Made by a program: the position numbers and the translations under genes
NCBI RefSeq assembly: GCF_024585265.1
Contig: NZ_CP036533.1
Coordinates: 8,069,001 to 8,133,000 of the forward strand
Direction of reading: 5' to 3'
Length of the DNA: 64,000 nt
From: Bradyrhizobium sp. WBAH42
GTDB taxonomy: Bacteria > Pseudomonadota > Alphaproteobacteria > Rhizobiales > Xanthobacteraceae
The notes under the pieces: model-generated
What the model was told of the DNA's origin: nothing
The model's database searches: none
The model's input: the letters and a program-made list of their open reading frames with translations, nothing else
Shown here: piece by piece, positions 56,370-64,000 of the stretch
How positions within the stretch are numbered: the stretch's first letter is position 1
Layout of the letters: every line of letters begins with the position of its first letter

Positions 56370-56600
56370 CGAATGCCACGTCGTGGATCCCTCGCTGATC
56401 CCGATGAAGGCCGGGGATCGAGTAAAAACCGACCGGCGCGATGCAGCGGTGCAGGCCAAGGGCGGGCTGACGGCTGTGTGGGTCTGGATGCGACGCATGA
56501 GGCCATGCGCGAGCCCTCGGATAAAGGCGCAGGTTCTGAGATTTCCATTGGTGGGCGATGCAGAGGCAGCCGACATCACGACAAAACTTGGTAGGTTGAA
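56370..56600 (+). pseudogene. IS110-family transposase N-terminal scrap
   Basis: DPSLIPMKAGDRVKTDRRDA then KGGLTAVWVWMRRM corresponds to the conserved IS110/IS1111 segment 'APSLIPxKxGxRVKTDRRDAxxLAR...LTAVWVPD'. Frameshifts and truncations surround it. Confidence 0.65.
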
Positions 56601-56752
56601 CTTGATGGGTCTTTAATACCAAATCATCAAGCGACCTGCCCTCTGATGCTAGACTGCCGTCTGAGGCTAGGCTAGAGGACTGAGATCAACTTGCCGCAAC
56701 GGCGAGAGGGGCCTTAGGCCGCGAACAACTCTTCGGGCGAGTTTAAAAGACG

Positions 56753-58558
56753 GTGGGCTATACGATGCTCCGTGTCCTCTTTCTGATCGGCTCAACCGTT
56801 GCTACCACGACAAGATCGAGCGCACAGGGCGCGGGCGCTATTCCATTCTACGTTGACCAAGGTGCAGAGTGGACCGCGACGGCGAGAGCGGACTTCTATG
56901 TGCGCGATCAGGGCTCGCGTTTGATCGCGCTCTCCTGGATGCAGGCTATAAAGCAAAGGAACGGACAACCGTTCCTCGCCGATGGTTTGTCGCGGTACGG
57001 CTATCTCCCCAATCCTGGCAACAAGGCCAGTCTTCCCGTCGGCTTTCATGCCTCCGGTCCTGAAGGTTTCCAAATTGTCGGAATGACCTGCTCCGCATGT
57101 CATACGCGCCAGATCGAAGTGGAAGGCAATGTGTATCGTGTCGATGGCGGTCCCGGACTCGTGGACTTCTACACGCTGCTTGGTGATTTGGACAAGGCTG
57201 TCGGCGATGTGCTTGCTAGCGATGACTCGTTTGCTCCGTTTGCTGCAGCTGTTCTGCAGTCCGCAAATCCCGATACGGCTGATCTTGAGGATCTTCGCCG
57301 GCAGGTAGACAGGTGGTACTTGCGGTTTCACACGCTTGTGGTGCGAGCCCTGCCCAAAAGCGGCTGGGGAGTAGGCCGTCTGGATGCTGTCGGGATGATC
57401 TTCAACCGGTTATCCGGACTGGACATCGGTCCGCCACCCGCTTTCATGATCCCGAAAAACATAAAAACCGCTGACGCTCCCGTGAGATACCCATTCCTTT
57501 GGAATGCGCCGCGGCAGGACAAGACGCAATGGCCGGGATTTGCAAAGAACGGAAGTGACATCTTGGGGCTGGCCCGGAACGTTGGCGAGGTTTTAGGGGT
57601 GTTCGCTACGTTCGAGCCGAAGCGTCAGGGAGCGGTCATCAATTTCCTCAATGGCAATTCCACCAATTTCGACGGCCTTAGCGAGCTTGAAAACCTCGTG
57701 AAGCGAATCGGCCCTCCGAAATGGCCCTGGAAGATTGACGCTGCCTTAGCCATCCGGGGTAAGATGATTTTCGAAAGAGGTTCGGATGAAGGGGGATGCA
57801 GCGGTTGTCATGGGATTGAAGACGGCGAGCAGCGCTTTCCATTCATCAAAACGTGGAGAACCGTGGTCCAGAACGTCGGTACCGATACACGTGAGTACGA
57901 TGTTCTCGCCTGGAAAGCGAAGACAGGCGTCCTGAACGGAGCGTACATTCCCTTCGCAACCGCTCCTCTTAAGGAAAGGGATCAGGTTCTTAACATTCTC
58001 GCGACCTCGGTCATTGGTTCGATCGCAGAACACCTGCTAGCCGGTGGTGCCCCTTCCACCAACGCACGGGTCGCGGCGTCACCAGATCCGGGGTCGTCGG
58101 AGACCCCGGAGTCTCTGGGGTTGGTACGACTACCGCCGACCCTGCAGGATCTGGTAACGGCGTTCGACGCTGTCAGCACTTCGGAAGAGATCAAAAAAGC
58201 CAAGCGGAAGGGGGCGGAAAAAGCATCGCGCAGTCGACTCCCTCAATGGGGCGCCTACGAGGCCCGCGTTCTGCAGGGCATTTGGGCCGCCGCACCTTAT
58301 CTTCATAACGGCTCGGTTCCTACCCTAGCGGAATTGCTCAAACCATCCGGGCAGCGCAAATCGCAGTTTAGCATTGGACGGAAGTACGACATCGAAAACG
58401 TTGGTCTTGCCGCCGCTCAGGAGCCTCAAAGTGACTCACTATCCGTCACGGATTGTAATGACATCAATTCTGGAAACAGCCGATGCGGCCACGAGTACGG
58501 GACGAATTTGAGCGAACAAGACAAAAAGGCGCTGCTCGAATACCTCAAGACGCTGTGA
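56753..58558 (+). CDS. Exported di-haem c-type cytochrome (CCP/RoxA-like)
   Basis: The frame starts at a GTG at 56753 or, more likely, the ATG at 56765 (MLRVLFLIGSTVATTTRSSA, a signal peptide). Two haem c sites, CSACH at residues 113-117 and CSGCH at 349-353, flank a domain with WNAPRQDKTQWPGFAKNGSD. A typical C-terminal motif AAPYLHNGSVPTLAELLKPS near 513 is shared with the rubber oxygenase RoxA and the 'di-haem cytochrome c peroxidase' family. It acts in the periplasm or outside the cell. Whether it is a peroxidase or an oxygenase is not decidable from sequence. About 600 residues, intact; the gene for a secreted avidin-like protein follows 235 bp downstream. Confidence 0.85.
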   Translation: MGYTMLRVLFLIGSTVATTTRSSAQGAGAIPFYVDQGAEWTATARADFYVRDQGSRLIALSWMQAIKQRNGQPFLADGLSRYGYLPNPGNKASLPVGFHASGPEGFQIVGMTCSACHTRQIEVEGNVYRVDGGPGLVDFYTLLGDLDKAVGDVLASDDSFAPFAAAVLQSANPDTADLEDLRRQVDRWYLRFHTLVVRALPKSGWGVGRLDAVGMIFNRLSGLDIGPPPAFMIPKNIKTADAPVRYPFLWNAPRQDKTQWPGFAKNGSDILGLARNVGEVLGVFATFEPKRQGAVINFLNGNSTNFDGLSELENLVKRIGPPKWPWKIDAALAIRGKMIFERGSDEGGCSGCHGIEDGEQRFPFIKTWRTVVQNVGTDTREYDVLAWKAKTGVLNGAYIPFATAPLKERDQVLNILATSVIGSIAEHLLAGGAPSTNARVAASPDPGSSETPESLGLVRLPPTLQDLVTAFDAVSTSEEIKKAKRKGAEKASRSRLPQWGAYEARVLQGIWAAAPYLHNGSVPTLAELLKPSGQRKSQFSIGRKYDIENVGLAAAQEPQSDSLSVTDCNDINSGNSRCGHEYGTNLSEQDKKALLEYLKTL

Positions 58559-58793
58559 CCCACTGCTTCGTTCGCTCTTTGAGCATTCTCAAGAGGTCGA
58601 TACCCAACGTCGCTCGAAATAAGGCCGTCGGCAAATCCACCTCTGGAGAACCTGGCGAAACTACAAAGCGAGAACTTTTCGTGGACGAGGTGCGCTTCTG
58701 GGTTGATTGTGGAAGCGAATTGCATGGCCGCATCATGAGAGCGAATCTATATCCGGCAGCGTTGTGCAGTTGCCTAATGCCTAGGGGAATACC

Positions 58794-59192
58794 ATGATAC
58801 GCTTGTTTGTGCTTCTGCTCTTTGCCGTCATATCGGTATCTGCTCACGCGCAGTTGCCCGTCCCCTCCACATGGGTGAATCAAAGGGGCTCGTTTCTCTC
58901 GATCCAGATGCTAGACCCGTCAACAGGGAATTTCGCGGGAACGTATGTCAACAACGCGACTGGATTTTCGTGCCGCGGACAGCCTTACCCTGTCGCAGGC
59001 GTCGTCACGGCAAACAGAATAGATTTCTACGTCAATTGGACGGCACCCGCGGCCCCAGACTGCAAAACAATCACGATTTGGAATGGTCGTGTAGCTACTA
59101 ATAAGATTCCAGCTGGGTGGACACTATATTACGTGGGATCGGACTGGCAGTTTCATAAAATGACGGGGCGTGACTTGTTCACGAGGAGGTAG
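58794..59192 (+). CDS. Avidin-family biotin-binding protein (bradavidin II-like)
   Basis: The ATG at 58794 follows AGGGGA. A signal peptide (RLFVLLLFAVISVSAHAQ) precedes an eight-strand avidin barrel. STWVNQRGSFLSIQ holds the N and S that match the first biotin contacts, then GTYVNN, an inner pair of cysteines (FSCRGQ and PDCKTI) that could form the intersubunit or loop disulfide seen in bradavidin and rhizavidin, TITIWNGR (Thr, Trp), GWTLYYVG (Trp) and a final TGRDLF (Asp). About 110 mature residues, close to bradavidin II. It should bind biotin tightly outside the cell; biological role (biotin scavenging or defence) is unknown. It stands alone, next to an IS. Confidence 0.88.
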   Translation: MIRLFVLLLFAVISVSAHAQLPVPSTWVNQRGSFLSIQMLDPSTGNFAGTYVNNATGFSCRGQPYPVAGVVTANRIDFYVNWTAPAAPDCKTITIWNGRVATNKIPAGWTLYYVGSDWQFHKMTGRDLFTRR

Positions 59193-59288
59193 ACCAAACT
59201 GCTTCAAGTTTGTCGTTCCTGGCAGGGGTGCGCATTCCGACGAAGTCGGCCGTGGATTCCGAGCGAAGCCGGCCGCCTGTACCGATTG

Positions 59289-60409
59289 TGACCTGCCAAT
59301 GCGTATTTCCTCCAGAAGGAGTTAGAGTCCGGCCCGAAGAAGGACGGACAGATGAAGCGAGCAAGGTTCACGGAAGAGCAGATTATCGCGGTATTGAATG
59401 AGCATGGGGCTGGGGCGAAGACAGCCGATCTGGCTCGCAAGCACGGTGTTTCCGAGGCGGCGATCTACAATTGGAAGGCCAAATTCGGCGGCATGGACGT
59501 TTCCCAAGCGAAGCGGCTGAGGCCTTGGAAGAGGAGAACGCGAAGCTGAAGAAGCTTCTGGCCGAGCAGATGCTCGATGCGCCCGCACTTCGCGAGCTCC
59601 TTTCAAAAAAATGGTAGGGCCCGCCGCAAAGCGCGCTTCGATCGCGCATCTGCAGGCTGTCATGAGCCTGTCGGAACGGCGGGCCCGCTCGATCGTGGGG
59701 GCGGATTCGGAAGATGATCCGCTACCGGCTTTATCGCGAGGAAGGGCTCACCGTCCGCAAGCGGCGGGCTCGCCGCAAAGCTGTAGGAACCCGTGCCCCG
59801 ATCCTGGTCGAGGCGAGGCCGAACGCGCGCCGGTCGCTGGACTTCGTCCACAACCAGTTCGCCAATGGCCGACGCTTCCGCATCGTCGACGACGTCACCA
59901 AGGAATGCCTGAGCACCATTCCGGAGACCTCAATCTCGGGGCGGCGCGTGGCCCGCGAACCGACGGCGATCGTCCAGCGATGCGGCAAGCCAGGAATGAT
60001 CGTGTCCGACCATGGCACCGAATTCACCTGCAACGCCATGCTCGCTTAGTGCAAGGACGCAGCCATCGATTGGCACTTCATCGCACCGAGAAAGCCGATG
60101 CAGAACGGCTTCGTCAAGAGTTTCAATGGCCGGATGCGCGATGAGCTACTCAACGAGACCCTGTTCTTCGATCTCGATGACGCCCGCGCCAAGGTCGGCA
60201 ATTGGGTCGCCGACTACAATCTCCAGCGTCCCCCACTCGTCGCTGAAATACCCGACCCCCGCGGCCTACGCCGCCCAACTCACCGCAACGGACGATCGGC
60301 TGCGCAACCCCGACCAGCTCCGCCGATCGTCCGTTGCTCCACCCGCGCCACTTGGCGTACAAACCCCGAGACTCTAACTGCCGCTGGCTGAAAATGCAGT
60401 GGCAGGTCA
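59289..60409 (+). mobile_element. IS3-family element, degenerate
   Basis: The element is bounded by TGACCTGCCAATGC on the left and its imperfect complement (GCAGTGGCAGGTCA) on the right, 1121 bp. OrfA (59352, [40 protein letters not shown]) loses frame near 59525. OrfB carries a deletion near 59705 that removes most of its HTH region and a tag stop at about 60047 (MLA, stop, CKDAAIDWHFIA). The DDE region is partly present ([33 protein letters not shown], in which the final E is replaced by K). It belongs to the same broad group as 13017 but is clearly diverged. Confidence 0.85.
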
Positions 60410-60894
60410 CCGCAGATGCGCACCCGATGGGCTTCCTATACTGCCAACCTCGTTCGAAGTGGGTGCAAGGTCTGTGCCAGCGCAAACAGCGGAACCTGTG
60501 GCTGCTAATGGCAGCGGATTCATGATTGCCCCGGTCCTCGCCTGGGCCAGAAAGAGCGTCAAACTCGATTAAGCCTAGGAGCCCCCCTTCTCGAAAAGCC
60601 TGGCCAGTCTCAAATTATCTGACACGGACACTCGAAGTTCTCACTCGGGCAAGAGCCGCTAGACAATTTAAACTACGTCATCTCCAAGACATCGATGTCC
60701 CAATCCCGACGGTAGGACGGGTATACCCTGTCAGTGCAGAGAGAGGCGCGTTGTGTCACGAGGAAACGCTTGGTCATAAACCTGCAATCAAAGCGTGCTA
60801 CGTAGTTTGGTCCGACAACTTGCCGCTGCTGGTCGGAGTGACGCGCAGTGTTTTTTGCTCATTGATTTGTCGGGATGGGTATTCGCGCATGGTT
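60410..60894. other. No recognisable gene
   Basis: A plus-strand frame open from 60526 becomes protein-like only near its end (next entry). Nothing else is recognisable. Confidence 0.35.
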
Positions 60895-61090
60895 TACGAC
60901 GCTGCTACGGTGCAGATGCTCCGCAACGTCCTTGATGAAGTACTTGCTAGCTCCACGTTCATCGGGCAGGAGCACCGCTCTGCGCTGGAGATCGCGGAGC
61001 GCATTCTTTGGCCTGCCTCACAGGGAGAGCGGGAGGCCGCGACAATCAAACAGCACTTACTGAACGAGTTTTTGGTGAGCGGTAGCGATA
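60895..61090 (+). pseudogene. Fragment of a small Bradyrhizobium-type hypothetical protein
   Basis: MVYDAATVQMLRNVLDEVLA followed by SALEIAERILWPASQGEREA follows the pattern of a small uncharacterised rhizobial family ('D..T...LRxVLDExxxS....KSELAxRILxLAAxGERD'). It lacks its own start; the C-terminal part runs into unrelated sequence. Function unknown. Confidence 0.4.
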
Positions 61091-61584
61091 GCGTAAGAGC
61101 CGAGAACGCCACCTCGATGGTAAGCAAGGCTCCGCGTTTGTGTTCGGACATACGATACCGGGGACCCTAGTAACGCCGGTCGGAGGTTCCGAGCTGAATG
61201 ACAAATGCCGGCCAATCGCCACTGAAATTGTTTGACGCTGGGCTATGCACATGCAGATCCCATTTGCGCCACTCCGCCTCCGCGGAAAAAGAGATCTGTT
61301 CGGTGTCATCTCCATATCGCGCGCTAGACAAATGCGCCTCGGAGTCATGTGATCTGAACGAATGCTAGAGCAGCCTACTTACCACCATTCAGGATCCATA
61401 CAAAGCCCTCGCCGTGGCGAGGGCTGGACAAGCAGTGTCCGAGGCAAATGTGCGCACTGATCGCGCGCTTAACCCTGAGGGTTCGGCAGGGCTTCCGATG
61501 TTCCCCGCCACGGTGCTTCGTCCTGCTGGAGCATTCTTCCGCAGCGTCTGGATAGGAGGCGAACCATTTCTTGTTCTGTTCAGT
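61091..61584. other. No recognisable gene
   Basis: Nothing above chance on either strand; long minus-strand frames here are shadows of the downstream IS110 gene. Confidence 0.35.
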
Positions 61585-61790
61585 ACTCGCTTGCCAACAT
61601 CAGCCTGAGGACACGCAATGTCCTTTCCGAGTCGCTTGGATCTTCGGAGCCTTGCTGCATCTTCCTGTGTCGTAGTCGATCTTCCAGAAGACCTTTTGAC
61701 CCACCAAGTCGAAGCTTCCGAAGCCGTGCTCGCCATGAGGATCGTTCTCCTCTGTGGAGCACGAAGTGCGGGCAGGCCGATGCACACGAT
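61585..61790 (-). pseudogene. DUF3768 protein remnant, frameshifted
   Basis: On the minus strand the frames encode NDPHGEHGFGSFDLVGQKVF then WKIDYD, and after a shift GSEDPSDSERTLRVLRLMLA-SEY. This is the body of DUF3768 proteins (consensus NDPYGEHDFG...FWKIDYYD...DPxxTxRVLTIMLASEY), which are carried on alphaproteobacterial plasmids and ICEs. The N-terminal third is missing. Confidence 0.7.
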
Positions 61791-61891
61791 AAGCCGAGAG
61801 CTCGAGTTAGTAGCTGGCCGCCTCTGCGACTCGCCCGGTTGCGCCGCGAGCGCGAATCCGTAGTTGTCGTGTCGCCCGCAGCTCCCGTCAT

Positions 61892-63149
61892 GTGTTCGGC
61901 AGAGGAGGTGCGAATGCGACGGATAATGGCATTGATGTTCACCGAACCTTCGGGGAGGTGGTATTTTGGGAGAACGGCAGGCTTCGACATGCGGGTCGCA
62001 TTGATATGACGCGGACTGCGCTGGAGGGATTTGGCAAAACCCTGCTGGCCGATGATGAGGTGGTGCTCGAAGCGACTGGTAACCGCCTGCGCGGTGTCGC
62101 GGGTTCTGGCGCCATTCGTGGCGCGGGTGATCATCGCCAATCCGTTGCAGGTGAAGGCGATCGCCCAGGCTCACGTCAAGACCGACAAGGTCGATGCCGG
62201 CACGCTCGCCAGTCTGCAGGCGGCGGGATACCTGCGGCAGATCTGGACGCCTGACGCGGAGACAGAGCGCAAGCGTAGGCTGGTGGCGCGGCGTTACCAG
62301 GTCGTGCGGCATTGCACGCGGCTCAAGAACGAGGTGCATTCGATCCTGCACGCGCACCTGATCCCGAAGTGCCCGCATGCCGATCTTTTCAACGCCCGCG
62401 GCCGGGCATGGTTGGCCGCTCAACAGTTGCCGGACGATGAGCGAGCGGCCATCGACCGACATGTCCGTGAGCTTGACCGGCTGGCGGAAGACCTGGTCCT
62501 GCTCAACCGCGAGATCGCGCGGGACGCAATCGAGGATTCCGCGGTCAACAGATTGATGACGATCACCGGCGTGAACCTGGTGGTCGCCGCCGGCATCGTG
62601 GCGGCGATCGGCGACATCAGCCGGTTCAACAGCCCGCAGAAGCTGGTGAGCTATTTCGGGCTGAACCCGCGGGTGCGGCAGTCCGGGTTGGGAGCAGCCC
62701 ACCACGGCCGTATCAGCAAGATGGGCCGCAGTCATGCGCGCGCCATGCTGGTCGAAGCGGCCTGGGCAGCGGGCAAGGCGCCCGGTCCACTGCATGCTTT
62801 TTTCGTGCGGATCCGCGCGCGGCGCGGCCATCAGATCGCCGCGGTGGCCGTGGCTCGGAAGCTCACTGTGCTCTGCTGGCACTTGCTGACAAAGGGCGGG
62901 GATTACCTGTGGGCGCGCCCGGCGCTAGTCGCCAACAAGACCCGCGCGATGCAACTTCAGGCCGGACATCCACAACAGAAAGGGAGCCGCCGTGGACCAG
63001 CCTATGCCTACAACATCAAGCCGCTGCGCGACCGCGAGATGTTGATTGCCGCCCAGGCCGAGCAAAGCTACGAACGATTCATGTCGCAATGGAAGTCGCG
63101 GCACCCAAAAAGTGGCTCGCGAGCGCCTCAGTTCGGCAGGACAAAATAG
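61892..63149 (+). pseudogene. IS110-family transposase, one frameshift
   Basis: A GTG at 61892 with an AGGAGG-containing context opens the DEDD domain (NGIDVHRTFGEVVFWENGRL, VVLEATGN). An extra base near 62090 then moves the frame. From 62095 the rest is complete: VIIANPLQVKAIAQAHVKTD, KVDAGTLASLQAAGYLRQIW and the C-terminal Transposase_20 (MTITGVNLVVAAGIVAAIGD, PQKLVSYFGLNPRVRQSG). About 415 residues in all. A single base correction would restore it, so this is a recent arrival by comparison with the other IS relics. Confidence 0.88.
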
Positions 63150-63389
63150 ACAGTCCGGTGACGCTTGCAGCCGACGCGTCACGCTTCGCCACGAGGTCGC
63201 CCGCGCCCAACAACCATAATCGCGGCTGATGGCAAGTTCTAGCCAGGAATGCAGTCCCGTTCCACTGCCAGTGTGCCGCCGTGCTCGGGTCGGTCAAGGC
63301 CAAGCCTTCCGGTGGTCGCAGATGCGGCCAGCCTTGACCGCCCCGGCGCGCGGCGGCTGCGAGATCGGTGGCCGGGACGGAAGAATGGC
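63150..63389. other. Debris between IS110 and IS256
   Basis: An open minus-strand frame continues from the IS256 remnant (HQPRLWLLGAGDLVAKRDA) but does not resemble any domain I know. Confidence 0.3.
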
Positions 63390-64000
63390 CCGCAGCGCAG
63401 CCGAACAAAAGAATGGACTTACAGCGATCTCCGCAGTCGTCGTCTCGGCGACGAAGAAATCGCTTGTCCATCTCATCCGTCGTGCGCAGATGGTCCCAAT
63501 GCTCGGCGGGGAAGTCGTAGAAGGTCAGCAGCGCGTCGCGGTCCTTGGTGAGGCATTCGACCGCCCGGCCATACTTGGCGCGGTATTTCTCGGCAAAGAC
63601 ATCGATCGCCGCTTCGGCGGCCGCCCGGTTCGGCGCCCGGTAGATCTCGCGCAGGTCCGTCTTCATGTTGGCCTGCACCGAGAGCGGGACCTTGTCCAGG
63701 ACATTCACTGTCTTGTGCACCCAGCATCGCTGGTGCCGGGTGCCAGGACAAGCCTCATCGAGCGCCTTCCAGAAGCCGAGCGCGCCGTCGCCGACGATTT
63801 CCGGGGCGATCTGCAATCCGCGCTGCATGACGTCGATCAGGAGCTCGCGCCAGCTCTGCGTGCTCTCCCGCACGCCGACCTGAAAGCCGATCAGTTCCTT
63901 CTTGCCTTCCGGCGTTGCGCCGATCAGCACCAGCATGCATTCGCCGTGGTCTTCCATGCGCGCCTGCAGGAAGACCCTCATCGGCCCACACATACACGTA
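63390..64000 (-). pseudogene. IS256-family transposase, partial, runs off the window
   Basis: On the minus strand one reads ARMEDHGECMLVLIGATPEG, KKELIGFQVGVRESTQSWRE, VGDGALGFWKALDEACPGTR, HQRCWVHKTVNVLDKVPLSV and AEHWDHLRTTDEMDKRFLRR. The WADG...LQAR start contains a one-base insertion near 63975. At about 63470 the sequence ceases to resemble IS256 (native HLRTTNPIES), so the C-terminal third is replaced. The 5' end lies beyond 64000. Confidence 0.82.

Noticed and set aside
6790..60049. Three clean nonsense mutations (cold-shock gene, CD-NTase, IS3 OrfB at 60047) are all TAG, which might hint at amber suppression.
   Set aside because: Several intact genes in the window end with TAG (for example DUF3100 and the alpha-oxoamine synthase), and only three cases exist. 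Amber is a single-base change from Tyr, Trp, Gln and other codons. Ordinary mutation is enough.
61389..62882. A 497-codon minus-strand open frame.
   Set aside because: It lies opposite the IS110 transposase and its sequence is His/Arg/Pro-rich without domains; it is an antisense shadow of a GC-rich gene.
1..64000. CRISPR array.
   Set aside because: I looked for regularly spaced direct repeats of 24-40 bases and found none; no cas-like protein is present.
1..64000. Nodulation promoters (nod boxes) or nod/nif/fix genes.
   Set aside because: Although the neighbourhood is of rhizobial symbiosis-island type, no nod-box-like sequence or nod, nif or fix gene was recognised, apart from the histidine-kinase scrap at 27285, which is too short to assign to FixL.

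Overview
The window looks like an accessory region of a Bradyrhizobium-type alphaproteobacterium (Rhizobiales). The evidence is high GC, IS66/IS3/IS110/IS256 remnants of rhizobial type, a bradavidin-like gene, an ICE/plasmid gene set (ParB-like, DUF736, DUF932, TrbBCDE) and a rhizobial initiator tRNA with a C1:A72 mismatch. The genus is an inference from protein resemblance, not from a marker gene. Decay is heavy: more than twenty genes carry frameshifts, nonsense codons or internal deletions, and a smaller set is intact.

Layout. 1-13 kb is a graveyard of IS fragments holding broken host genes: an amber-interrupted cold-shock gene, a short-chain dehydrogenase without its catalytic segment and a frameshifted nucleoside deaminase, plus a few small intact hypothetical genes. 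13.0-14.3 kb is one apparently intact IS3-family element. 14.6-30.3 kb carries broken ICE/plasmid housekeeping genes (ParB-like, DUF736, DUF932). Two of them are preceded by the same ~290-nt leader, whose hairpins keep pairing while their sequence changes. Between ParB and DUF736 lies a metabolic module: a tandem glycine riboswitch with dadA, then an AraC regulator, an M20 amidohydrolase (frameshifted), an alpha-oxoamine synthase, a cupin, a DUF3100 membrane protein, a second AraC regulator and a second, intact M20 amidohydrolase. A repeated ~20-bp motif stands upstream of the last operons. 30.5-32.4 kb is the start of a trb conjugation operon, cut off inside trbE by IS256 debris.

32.7-55.2 kb is a defence-rich region. 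It holds a type I restriction-modification locus (hsdM-hsdS-hsdR plus a YgjP-like metallopeptidase) in which an hsdS lesion has joined hsdS and hsdR into one reading frame. Next is a dead CBASS operon (patatin effector with an internal deletion, CD-NTase with an amber stop). A broken acetyltransferase with an ESCO-type zinc finger follows, then a recombination hotspot: a tRNA-Val 3' fragment, an intact tyrosine integrase, a tRNA-fMet 3' half, a collapsed second integrase and a complete tRNA-fMet. Immediately beyond are two intact giant genes in tandem (1228 and 1772 residues). Each has a nuclease-like N-terminus, a P-loop STAND-type NTPase core and a very long helical C-terminus. This pair is the best candidate for an undescribed anti-phage system here.

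55.2-64 kb returns to IS remnants (IS3, IS110, IS256) around an exported di-haem cytochrome related to RoxA/CCP enzymes and a secreted avidin-family biotin-binding protein.
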